IMG/VR virus record: IMGVR_UViG_3300020205_001179 | Location: 1-21,606 of that record | Strand: one strand, 5' to 3' | Length of the DNA: 21,606 nucleotides | Source of the DNA: a virus | Program-made: the position numbers and the translations under genes | In this document: positions 1-7,107 of the stretch, piece after piece | Numbering within the stretch: the stretch's first letter is position 1 | Layout: each line of letters starts with the position of its first letter | Notes under the pieces: generated by a model | What the model was told of the DNA's origin: nothing | Databases searched by the model: none | What the model saw: only the letters and a program-made list of their open reading frames with translations

Positions 1-732
1 ATCAACTGACGCTTCAAACATTTCCTTCATAACCTTAAGCTCAATCTCTGTTGGCTTCTTAGGTAGGAAGTCGTTTAAATTAAACAAACCATGTGTCTTA
101 ATAGCGGCTTGTTCTTCATCATTTAATGGACGCTCACGACGACCCCATGATGAAGTTGAGTAATCAGCGTAACCGCCTTTTGAACCTTTCTTCATACGAT
201 AGTCAATACCGTGTACGTAATCTGTTGGCAAGTCTTCCAATTCTGGATCAACCAATGCCGCGCGGATTGATGTAAAGATCTGAGGACCGATAATAAATCT
301 ACGGATTGGGTTTGCTGGTGTTTCTTTTTCTTTTAGTCCGTCTTCAACAACAAAACCTTGGAAAATGTAACTACGTTTCTTCCAATACTTACGACCCATA
401 TCTTCTAGCGCAGGGTCTTTAAACCACGCACGAACTTCTGAAAGAATAGGACAAGTATCGCCATACATTTCTACGCATGGTACTTGAACAATAGTTGGTT
501 TGCTTTCTGATTCACCTTTGATTCCGGCGAATGGCAATTTAATCATTGCACGTTCAACCCAGAAAAATGTGTTATCAGCGTTACCATCTGGTAAGAATCT
601 AAGTGTAGATTCATCGCCTTCTTTTAAATTCCAGAACGCATAAATGGAATTGTCTCCACCGGTTCTGTTATTGTCTGATCCTTTATTTTCGGATGCCTTA
701 AGTTTTGCTCTAATTTCTGCCAAAGTTGCCAT
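1..732 (-). CDS. 32: gp32-like single-stranded DNA-binding protein (partial, C-terminus beyond left edge)
   Basis: The frame is open from the ATG at 732 to the window edge, giving 244 residues without a stop. The protein resembles T4 gp32, which coats ssDNA during replication, recombination and repair. Seen directly: an early stretch FWNLKEGDESTLRFLPDG (compare [20 protein letters not shown] in T4), a Cys pair in PCVEMYGDTCPIL in the zinc-ribbon region, then basic/aromatic KYWKKRSYIFQGFVVED matching the OB-fold strand that in T4 reads SYWANILVVKD. The start is supported by AAGGAG about 8 bases upstream. Only two of the four zinc ligands of T4 gp32 are obvious, so zinc binding may be reduced or absent. 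It follows the Ala/Pro-rich gene but is separated from it by a terminator and has its own candidate promoter and leader structure. Confidence 0.85.
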   Translation of the reverse strand, partial: MATLAEIRAKLKASENKGSDNNRTGGDNSIYAFWNLKEGDESTLRFLPDGNADNTFFWVERAMIKLPFAGIKGESESKPTIVQVPCVEMYGDTCPILSEVRAWFKDPALEDMGRKYWKKRSYIFQGFVVEDGLKEKETPANPIRRFIIGPQIFTSIRAALVDPELEDLPTDYVHGIDYRMKKGSKGGYADYSTSSWGRRERPLNDEEQAAIKTHGLFNLNDFLPKKPTEIELKVMKEMFEASVD

Positions 733-786
733 AATAGTTCTCCTTTATATATGCCTTTGTTTACTGCTCTTTATTTGCCTAATATT

Positions 787-807
787 GCTTTAAGATCTAC
801 TTAAAGC
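787..807 (-). promoter_or_regulatory. gp32 leader hairpin, candidate autogenous operator
   Basis: A perfect 8-bp inverted repeat (GCTTTAAG / CTTAAAGC, 5-base loop TAGAT) lies 55-75 bases upstream of the gp32 ATG. The following 50 bases to the Shine-Dalgarno are A-rich with no evident structure. In T4, gp32 represses its own translation by binding a pseudoknot some 40-70 bases upstream and then coating the unstructured leader; the geometry here is the same. I do not see a clear downstream complement to the loop, so a true pseudoknot is not demonstrated. Confidence 0.5.
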
Positions 808-808
808 A

Positions 809-840
809 AAAAGCGCATACAAGTAATTGTACACGCTTTT
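809..840 (-). terminator. Rho-independent terminator after the Ala/Pro-rich gene
   Basis: The minus-strand RNA can form a 13-bp stem with a 6-base loop (arms 840-828 and 821-809), followed by a run of five U. Two positions are G-U pairs on the minus-strand RNA but would be A-C mismatches on the plus strand, so the stem is specifically suited to minus-strand transcription. It lies about 50 bases past the stop of the 656-residue gene. Confidence 0.75.
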
Positions 841-844
841 ATTT

Positions 845-853
845 AGTATAGCA
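845..853 (-). promoter_or_regulatory. Candidate extended -10 promoter for gp32
   Basis: The minus strand reads TGCTATACT, an extended -10 (TGnTATAAT-type) element. The -35 region is weak (TTTAAG with a 16-base spacer). The element partly overlaps CTAAATA (846-840), the variant seen before gp18. Transcription would begin close to the top of the terminator hairpin. The same TATACT hexamer is the -10 of the much clearer gp1 promoter. Confidence 0.35.
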
Positions 854-891
854 AGAAGAATCTTGCCTTAAATGTGGTATTTTTACGCCAA

Positions 892-2862
892 TTATCTTAG
901 CCCAGCAATAGTTAACATTTTTTCTAAAAGTGCTCTGTCCGAACGACTCATAGTTTCTTGTAATGGTTTGCCAGTTCTTGGATCGTGTGTTGCGCCATAA
1001 TCTCTTTGCCATGCGGCTGCTTCGCTCTGTTTTCTTGTTGGACGAGGACCTGGATTAACTGCTGGTGTAGTTGTTGCCGCTGGTCGTGCGCCTTGATTAA
1101 CTCCGTCAGCCGCATCGGCCGCTGGAGCAGTTGCAGTTGGCTTTGCTCCTTGCCAGCGTGGATCATCAGGAGTCAATCCTGCATTTGGATTGCGAGCAGT
1201 TGCGGCTGCTCCTGGTGTTGTTGATCCATCATTTGCTGATAACAGATCAGCGGCAACTGCTTTTTCTGCGGCAGTTTGTGTAGTTGTGGCCGGTGGTGTT
1301 CCTGTTGTGGCCGGTGGTGTTCCTGTTGTGGCTGGTGGTGTTCCTGTTGTAGCCGGTGGTTTTCCTGATTGCCCTGATGTTCCTGCCGGTGCCTCTTGTC
1401 CTGCAATCTTTTTCATTAATGCTAAATCTCCGGCGCCAAGGAATGGGTTAGCTGCATGATCGGCAAGATTTGCTTTTGCGTTTGCAATTTCTTTAGGTGT
1501 ATATATAGCATTCTTACCTATGCCGCTGGCCGGCCCATCTGTTGGAAGAGGTTCACCGGTAGGCTGTAATTGTGTTGCGTTTGCACGCGCACTGTTAGCA
1601 TCGACTGTACCTTGGGCTAATCCCCGTTGAACAGCCTGTACTGCCGGAGTGTCTGAAGCTTTAGGAGTAGTATCTTTAAGCGCGGTAAACGGGGTTTTAC
1701 CAGGTGCTGCCAAGTTTGTATTAGTTGGTTCTGGGAGGGGCTTACCCGCTGGTCGTGCGCCTTGATTAACTCCGTCAGCCGCATCGGCCGCCGCGTTTGG
1801 TCCAGGTGCCATCTTATCGTGTGCAGCTCTAGTAATAGGACCGTATGCGCCATCTGGTGTAACTTTTAGTTTGTTCTGTAGAGCAATAACTGCTTGCTTA
1901 GTAGCTGGACCAAATTTTCCGTCGTCTGTAATGCCCAATCTCTTCTGTAGTGCTTTAACTTCTGGACCTTGACTACCTACCCCAAGAATACCAGGTTTCC
2001 CGCCTCCAGCTGCCGGTGCTGTCGGATTTCCTGCTTGTCCTGCTGCCGCCGGTGCTTGTTTTTTTAGTGTGTTATACTGATTAATTAACGCTGATAATTC
2101 TGGATTTGCTTCCGCACCTTGTTGACCTAATTCAGTAGCCAACCCGTCTAATTCTTTTTGTTCTTCGGGAGTTAGTGCTTCGTTTAATTTACTTTCTAAC
2201 AATCTCATTTTATTCATTAAACGACTCATTGTTTCGTTTATGCTTTCGCCTGTAAAACTACCTAAACTTTTAGCATGATCAATTTCAGCTTGTGTACGTT
2301 TTTCTCCAGATGCCGGTGCTGGAGCAGTTGCTGGTGCTGCAGCTGGAGTAGTTGCCGCAGGTGTAGTTGCTGGAGCAGTTGCCGCAGGTGCGCCTGCTTT
2401 AGCAATTAGTTCTTTGAATCTTGCAATCTTTGTAGCCTCAGGTCCCGGTGCTGCAGGAGCCGCTGCTGCAGGAGCCGCTGCTGCAGGAGCCGCTGCCGCA
2501 GGTGCTGCCGCTGGTGCTGCCGCTGGTGCTGCCGCTGGTTTACCTTTATTTGGAGCACGGGCTAAAATATACTTATCGGTAGGATCAGCCCCGCCTAACC
2601 ACTTTTGATCTTCTGGGCTCATGGCCTTCCACGCGGCATCTTTAGCAGGATCGTTTGGCCATGGACTGACTGGTGCTGCCGCAGGTGCTGCCGCTGCCGG
2701 TGCTGCCGCAGGTGCTGCCGCTGCCGGTGCTGCCGCTGGAGCAGGTTGCCCGGTTAATCTATTAACATTTGGGTCTTGCCCCGGAACTACTCGTTCTGAT
2801 AATTGATTCTGCTCATTTACTAAATTAATATATTTTCTTAATAATCCGTTCAATTGTGACAT
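892..2862 (-). CDS. Ala/Pro-rich protein with peptidoglycan-binding domain
   Basis: 656 residues. A helical N-terminus (residues 1-25) leads into long low-complexity Ala/Pro linkers (about 40-65, 108-140, 155-185). One PG_binding_1-type domain occupies about residues 291-351, with the typical pattern GSQGPEVKALQKRLGI, DGKFGPATKQAV and DGAYGPITRAA. A (GTPPATT)n repeat lies near residues 500-527, and the last residues are a short helix. No lysozyme, amidase or peptidase catalytic motif is visible, so this is a binder or scaffold rather than a complete endolysin. It may be a virion or ejected protein that contacts the cell wall, but that is inference. AAGGA 9 bases upstream supports the ATG at 2862. 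The gene lies 25 bases after the 850-residue gene, with no terminator between them, so the two are probably co-transcribed. The only recognised family member is the cell-wall-binding domain. Confidence 0.7.
   Translation of the reverse strand: MSQLNGLLRKYINLVNEQNQLSERVVPGQDPNVNRLTGQPAPAAAPAAAAPAAAPAAAAPAAAPVSPWPNDPAKDAAWKAMSPEDQKWLGGADPTDKYILARAPNKGKPAAAPAAAPAAAPAAAAPAAAAPAAAAPAAPGPEATKIARFKELIAKAGAPAATAPATTPAATTPAAAPATAPAPASGEKRTQAEIDHAKSLGSFTGESINETMSRLMNKMRLLESKLNEALTPEEQKELDGLATELGQQGAEANPELSALINQYNTLKKQAPAAAGQAGNPTAPAAGGGKPGILGVGSQGPEVKALQKRLGITDDGKFGPATKQAVIALQNKLKVTPDGAYGPITRAAHDKMAPGPNAAADAADGVNQGARPAGKPLPEPTNTNLAAPGKTPFTALKDTTPKASDTPAVQAVQRGLAQGTVDANSARANATQLQPTGEPLPTDGPASGIGKNAIYTPKEIANAKANLADHAANPFLGAGDLALMKKIAGQEAPAGTSGQSGKPPATTGTPPATTGTPPATTGTPPATTTQTAAEKAVAADLLSANDGSTTPGAAATARNPNAGLTPDDPRWQGAKPTATAPAADAADGVNQGARPAATTTPAVNPGPRPTRKQSEAAAWQRDYGATHDPRTGKPLQETMSRSDRALLEKMLTIAGLR
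1077..1122. repeat. 46-bp direct repeat, copy 1
   Basis: This stretch is identical over 46 bases to 1746-1791. The offset of 669 bases is a multiple of three, so both copies encode the same peptide (ADAADGVNQGARPA) within the Ala/Pro-rich gene. Identity includes all third-codon positions. Confidence 0.9.
1282..1365. repeat. 21-bp tandem repeat, four units
   Basis: Four consecutive 21-base units, with a few substitutions in the outer ones, encode (GTPPATT)n in the Ala/Pro-rich protein. The period is exactly seven codons, so copy-number change would keep the frame. Confidence 0.85.
1746..1791. repeat. 46-bp direct repeat, copy 2
   Basis: Second copy of the exact in-frame repeat at 1077-1122. 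It lies just after (C-terminal to) the peptidoglycan-binding domain in the protein. Confidence 0.9.
2447..2539. repeat. Ala/Pro codon microsatellite-like tract
   Basis: Near-repeats of GGAGCCGCTGCTGCA and GGTGCTGCCGCT on the plus strand encode PAAA-type linkers of the minus-strand gene. They are much richer in GC than the surroundings. A similar tract lies at 2671-2745 and a looser one near 2311-2394. Confidence 0.75.
2671..2745. repeat. Ala/Pro codon microsatellite-like tract
   Basis: Repeats of GGTGCTGCCGC with short spacers encode the first (APAAAPAAA)-type linker, just after the N-terminal helix of the Ala/Pro-rich protein. Confidence 0.75.
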
Positions 2863-2887
2863 AATGCGTTATCCTTTTTTTTGTTTA

Positions 2888-5440
2888 TTAATTTTTTGGC
2901 ATCAATGACAAGATATGTTTCATCATATCTTGTGGATTAAACTGGCCACTACCGCCCGGTAGTTGTACAGGTTTGTTAGGTACTTGTCCAATGGCTCCGC
3001 CAAGTACCCCACTAATCCCTTTTTGTAATTGTTGACCGATTTGATCTGGGTTATCTAATCCAAATTCTTGATCGCCAACTTTTAGTTTAGCATTTTTAAA
3101 TTGGCTGATTAGCTTTTCTAAATCTTGAAACTGCTTCATATCCATTGGATTAGAATTAGTCGGAGTTGTAGAAGAAGCCATAGGATTAAACATTGAAGGA
3201 TGATCACCTTCTTCATCCACTGTACGATCATTGTGTGATACACCAGCTAGTCGTAAAATAGCGTGTTGCTCGTGATGGGCGTTGCCCGCACCCGGATCTT
3301 TCATATCAATAAACTTTAATACTTTTCCTAGTTCGTCTTCAGCTACATCACCAAATGCGCCATCTTCGGCTGCTTTCTTTAATTTAATTTTAATACGCAT
3401 TGCGCCTAAAGGAAATGCTCCAGATTCTTTATCATAGAATCCGCTAATAAATTTGATCATTTCTTCAGTACCATTTACTTCTGGCTCTAATCCAAACTCT
3501 CTTGGATCCATGCCACATTCTTCGATTGCATCATGTAATTTGATTTCTCTTGAACCTAAATCCATAGTGTGGTCGCCGGTTGCGCCTTTGCTAATTGCTC
3601 GATGGATTAATGCTTTCAAACGGTCTTTTTCGCCACCTGGTTTCATTGGCTTTTTAAATGTATTTTTTGGAGTATCGTGCGGAGTATGCTTGTGCCATGG
3701 CGCATCATCGTCTTCACCTTCAGCAATTGGTGCTGGGGGTACTTCTGGAGGGATTTCTTCCGGAGGTAATGGTTCTGCTGGAGCACCTGCTGGTGGAATT
3801 GCTTCTGGTGCTGGAGGAGCGGCTGGAGGAGCTTCTGGGGCCGCCGCTGGTGCTGCAGCTGCCGGTGGAGTTGCTGGAACATCGGTTCCGCCCACTTCGC
3901 CACTATCACCGCCAAAGTTAATTAATCCGTTTTGTAAAATTTCAGCAAGTTCTTCGTTGTCTTGTGCTAATTCTGTTAAGATAACTTCAATAGCAGTTGT
4001 CACATCTTTATCAGTACTGTCTTTTGTGATTTGTTTTAGTTCTTCAATCTTAGCAATAAACGCAGGTAATGGAATTAACTTAGTTAACTCTTCTAGATTA
4101 ATGCCAGCAACACCGGCAGTTAATTTGTCAGCGGAAAATATTTGATTTACTTTTTTTAAGTTAGATTGTTTAACATCTGGATTATGATCAAAAATTCCTT
4201 GCCCGTATTCGTCATTGTCGTCTTCAGTTACAATCGAATCCATAAAAGATTCGAATGCTAGTTCTGGATCTAGACTTTCGTCTTTTTTCAACCTGTTATC
4301 ATTTTCAGCCGACTTTAGTAAAGCGGCACGGTCAGCATAGCTACCACGCTTGACATCTTTGGCAGCGTCTTTCTCGCCTTTAGTAGGATCTTTAACGTGC
4401 TTTAACGGATTAAACTTAGGAGCCTCATCTAAAATATCGTCAACATTGACTTCTAATACTGGCAGTTCTGATTCGTCAACAAATTTATAAATGTACGGGA
4501 ACACTGCTTTTAAATCTTCGTTGAATGTGCGAATTGTTAAACGATTAATTAAATCATTACTAACTTCTTCTGGAATCATTAACTCTTCTTGTTCTTCAAA
4601 TGATTCTACAAATGACTCGTAGTATGCTGGGCGTTGTAATTTGTGTATAGTTTCTTTAATTTGGTCAATACGCTCTAGTACACGATCAGTAACATTGCCC
4701 ATTGCTTCGCTAACTTGTGCTTGACGACCAACATAACCTTTAAATTTACGTAGACTTGCTAATTCTTCACTTAAACTGCTAATGTGTTTACCAATAGCAT
4801 CATAAGGGGTGCCGCCGTGTTTGATATGCTCTGCTAGCGCACGAGCACCGTTTAAATGTTTGTAAGGATAACGGAATCGTTCGCCTTGCGCATTTTCAAT
4901 GTAAATGCTGTCAATGTGCATTGTGCGGCCAGCAGCCAAATCTAAATTAACTGGTTGACTATGTTTAACAACTAGCCTTGCTTCACCTAGGTCTTGATAA
5001 CTCATGCGAGCATTACCATACATCTTATTTTCCATTATAGGAGCTTGTGGCATAACTGGTTCTTCCTTGGGCTTTGATTGATAATGGTAATCACGCTTGT
5101 CTAAGCTGTCCTTACCTATGTTTTGTTCATCATATTTTAATAGACGTTTCTTAGCAAATATTCTAAGACCTTTTAAAAATTTGGCGCAACGTGGGTGTTT
5201 TTTGTCAACTAAATCACCGGCAAGTTGTACTACAATACCGTCATCTTCATCAAGGGAAATTGTAATAGTGCCTAATGATTCACCGTCTTCTTTGTATTCG
5301 AATTCAAAGAATCGACCCTGATTCATTTCTGTTTTTCTGGTAATGACGTCCCCGGATTTGTTCCCAACTTGTATGTTAGGAAAGCGGGTTTGTATTTTAC
5401 CGTAGAGGTCAAGCGCAATTTTGTCTAAATTAGATTCCAT
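2888..5440 (-). CDS. Conserved uncharacterised phage protein (850 aa)
   Basis: I place the start at the ATG at 5440 (protein begins MESNLDKIALDLYGKIQTRF). The ten-residue extension to 5470 would overlap the terminase stop and has no ribosome site. The first 330 or so residues (for example SYQDLGEARLVVKHSQPVN, AAGRTMHIDSIYIENAQGE, RYPYKHLNGARALAEHIKHG) resemble a large protein found in many marine T4-like phages with no assigned function. Around residues 515-580 is a Pro/Ala/Glu-rich linker, and the C-terminal part is acidic and helical, ending MMKHILSLMPKN. No catalytic motif, signal peptide or membrane segment is apparent. It directly follows gp17 and has an ATAAATA element just upstream of the ATG. 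A role in head assembly or packaging is suggested only by position. Confidence 0.7.
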   Translation of the reverse strand: MESNLDKIALDLYGKIQTRFPNIQVGNKSGDVITRKTEMNQGRFFEFEYKEDGESLGTITISLDEDDGIVVQLAGDLVDKKHPRCAKFLKGLRIFAKKRLLKYDEQNIGKDSLDKRDYHYQSKPKEEPVMPQAPIMENKMYGNARMSYQDLGEARLVVKHSQPVNLDLAAGRTMHIDSIYIENAQGERFRYPYKHLNGARALAEHIKHGGTPYDAIGKHISSLSEELASLRKFKGYVGRQAQVSEAMGNVTDRVLERIDQIKETIHKLQRPAYYESFVESFEEQEELMIPEEVSNDLINRLTIRTFNEDLKAVFPYIYKFVDESELPVLEVNVDDILDEAPKFNPLKHVKDPTKGEKDAAKDVKRGSYADRAALLKSAENDNRLKKDESLDPELAFESFMDSIVTEDDNDEYGQGIFDHNPDVKQSNLKKVNQIFSADKLTAGVAGINLEELTKLIPLPAFIAKIEELKQITKDSTDKDVTTAIEVILTELAQDNEELAEILQNGLINFGGDSGEVGGTDVPATPPAAAAPAAAPEAPPAAPPAPEAIPPAGAPAEPLPPEEIPPEVPPAPIAEGEDDDAPWHKHTPHDTPKNTFKKPMKPGGEKDRLKALIHRAISKGATGDHTMDLGSREIKLHDAIEECGMDPREFGLEPEVNGTEEMIKFISGFYDKESGAFPLGAMRIKIKLKKAAEDGAFGDVAEDELGKVLKFIDMKDPGAGNAHHEQHAILRLAGVSHNDRTVDEEGDHPSMFNPMASSTTPTNSNPMDMKQFQDLEKLISQFKNAKLKVGDQEFGLDNPDQIGQQLQKGISGVLGGAIGQVPNKPVQLPGGSGQFNPQDMMKHILSLMPKN

Positions 5441-5444
5441 AGTA

Positions 5445-5451
5445 TATTTAT
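5445..5451 (-). promoter_or_regulatory. Late-promoter-like ATAAATA before the 850-aa gene
   Basis: The minus strand reads TGATAAATATACT directly before the ATG at 5440, with four bases between ATAAATA and ATG. It overlaps the TGA stop of gp17. There is no Shine-Dalgarno sequence. The element resembles the T4 late promoter TATAAATA. Confidence 0.5.
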
Positions 5452-7046
5452 CAGATGTTTGAGGAAACAAATATAGGCAAGGGTGCTTGCCAATCTTCGT
5501 CTAATGAGGATTCTATTGCTAGTTTCTCAAATACCGCAGGATCCCAATCTGCTAGTACTACAGTCATACGTACGATTAGCAATAATGCTGATACTAAGTC
5601 GTCATGTTGTCCTGTTTTTGCTTTAAATGTTACACCTGCTGCAATAAACGTTTTTAGTTCACTTAACAAGGCTTTACTGTTAATCTTCATTTGATCTTGT
5701 TCAATAAAGTATTTTAATCGACTACACGCTGATATTTTACTGCCGTGTGTAGTGTTAAATCCTTTACGGAATTTACGTACATGCCCTTTTTTAACTGGCT
5801 CGCTAAGGAATAATCCCGGAAAAGTGTCTTCGCCTAAATTAGCAATTACCACTAGTGCGGCTTCACCTAAGGTATTATTTTCAACACTCCAGTAAATGCT
5901 GTTAGAATAATCTTGGCTTATTTCGTCTTGAATATATCTAATTACATCTCTAAAGATTTTAACTTGATCCTGTATAATAGTTAAATTATGTTGCCATTCA
6001 GCACATTGTACCATACTAGGCAATTCAAATACTTGTATACCTGCGTAGTCGCCACCTGTGCCTAAACTAGGATCTAATCCTACCAAGTAAGTATTGCCCG
6101 GTGTTGGCTTTTTATACCAACGCACTTGACCCATCTTAAATTGTGGCTCTTTGCCCATCATTTCTGCTAGTTTAATACTGTTGATAAGTGTTTCGTCAAA
6201 TACTAAAAACTCGCATCCATACTCTCGACGGAATCGTTCTTCGCCAATCCGGCCCATCTCAACAGACTTCCATTTTTCATCACGGTCTGGGTGTTCATGC
6301 CATTCTGCTCGAAATCCGTGGAACCCGTTACGTCCTAAATTATCTGCTCGTTCACTGCCAAACTCGTCAAATAGGTCTTGTGACTCTTTCCAAATATTGG
6401 CGAACGTATCTTCGTCTGAGTTTGGCGTACTTGTTATAATTGCACGTCCACCAGTTGCTAGTGTCGGGGATATTGAAGTCCAAAACTCAGTGGCGATATT
6501 TGGTTGAACGAATGCAAACTCATCGCAATACAGTAGGGAAATTGACATACCACGACCAGTGTTGCCAGTTGTAGTAGCCGATACAATTCTTGATCCATTA
6601 TCAAACTCCATTGACCCTTTGTTATAGTTTACAACACCGCTACGAATATAATCAGGGCATAATTCATATCCGTATCTAATACGCTGCATAATTTCCTGCG
6701 AGCCTGTATATTTGTGTGCGGCAACTAGAATAGTTTGATCCGGGTGAAACATAGCAAACCAAAGCAGATATGCTGACGCACACGTAGTCTTACCACTTTG
6801 CCGCGGCAGCATGTTTACATTAAAGCGATAATCGTGATAACTGTGTAGCAATCCTTCTTGATATTCAAAAGGTTGGAATAACATCTTGCCTTTAACAGGA
6901 TGTTGTATATAAAAGAAATGTTTAGCAAAATATAAGTAACCATTTTCAGGGTCAGCGCACGCCAGCAGATGTTTAATCTGCTCTTCCGAGAATCGTTCAG
7001 TAGTGTGCGCTTTTTTGGTTAGTACGCCATCGAGTGATTTTGCCAT
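5451..7046 (-). CDS. 17: Terminase large subunit (gp17)
   Basis: 531 residues from the ATG at 7046 (MAKSLDGVLTKKAH). This is the ATPase/nuclease motor that cuts concatemeric DNA and packages it through the portal. Visible motifs: adenine-binding FQPFEYQ (57-63), Walker A PRQSGKTT (81-88), Walker B LLYCDE (171-176), coupling motif TSTPN (205-209), and a C-terminal RNase H-type nuclease with GLDPSLGTGGD (first Asp at 325), a candidate acidic residue in SVENN (389) and HDD (481-483). T4 gp17 is 610 residues, so this one is somewhat short, but all motifs are present. The in-frame extension to 7103 is rejected because it would translate through the terminator at 7061-7088. The ATG has no ribosome site but lies five bases after a GTAAATA element. 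The stop overlaps the promoter-like element of the next gene. Confidence 0.95.
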   Translation of the reverse strand: MAKSLDGVLTKKAHTTERFSEEQIKHLLACADPENGYLYFAKHFFYIQHPVKGKMLFQPFEYQEGLLHSYHDYRFNVNMLPRQSGKTTCASAYLLWFAMFHPDQTILVAAHKYTGSQEIMQRIRYGYELCPDYIRSGVVNYNKGSMEFDNGSRIVSATTTGNTGRGMSISLLYCDEFAFVQPNIATEFWTSISPTLATGGRAIITSTPNSDEDTFANIWKESQDLFDEFGSERADNLGRNGFHGFRAEWHEHPDRDEKWKSVEMGRIGEERFRREYGCEFLVFDETLINSIKLAEMMGKEPQFKMGQVRWYKKPTPGNTYLVGLDPSLGTGGDYAGIQVFELPSMVQCAEWQHNLTIIQDQVKIFRDVIRYIQDEISQDYSNSIYWSVENNTLGEAALVVIANLGEDTFPGLFLSEPVKKGHVRKFRKGFNTTHGSKISACSRLKYFIEQDQMKINSKALLSELKTFIAAGVTFKAKTGQHDDLVSALLLIVRMTVVLADWDPAVFEKLAIESSLDEDWQAPLPIFVSSNI

Positions 7047-7051
7047 ATGTT

Positions 7052-7058
7052 TATTTAC
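7052..7058 (-). promoter_or_regulatory. Late-promoter-like GTAAATA before gp17
   Basis: On the minus strand GTAAATA is followed by AACAT and then ATG. With T4-like spacing, transcription would begin at or next to the A of the start codon. It lies directly after the terminator of the preceding gene, so gp17 forms its own transcription unit. Confidence 0.55.
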
Positions 7059-7060
7059 AC

Positions 7061-7088
7061 AAAAAAAAGGGGCTATTACGCCCCTTTT
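7061..7088 (-). terminator. Rho-independent terminator between the 343-aa gene and gp17
   Basis: The minus strand has a 9-bp stem AAAAGGGGC / GCCCCTTTT with a 6-base loop and a run of eight T. It begins 19 bases after the stop of the 343-residue gene. Confidence 0.9.
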
Positions 7089-7107
7089 GATTACTGCTGA
7101 CAAATAC

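Noticed and set aside
1282-1365. Tandem 21-bp units considered as a CRISPR array
   Set aside because: There are no unique spacers; the units are contiguous and code for GTPPATT in frame.
2414-2806. Plus-strand open frames rich in Ala/Gly opposite the Ala/Pro-rich gene
   Set aside because: They are mirror images of the repetitive Ala/Pro codons, without start signals or recognisable domains.
3453-4145. Plus-strand open frame of 230 codons
   Set aside because: It is antisense to the 850-residue gene; its Gly/Ala-rich translation merely mirrors the Pro/Ala codons, and it has no ribosome site.
7047-7103. Nineteen-residue N-terminal extension of gp17
   Set aside because: It would be translated from the terminator stem and the promoter-like element; the ATG at 7046 begins a terminase-like N-terminus.
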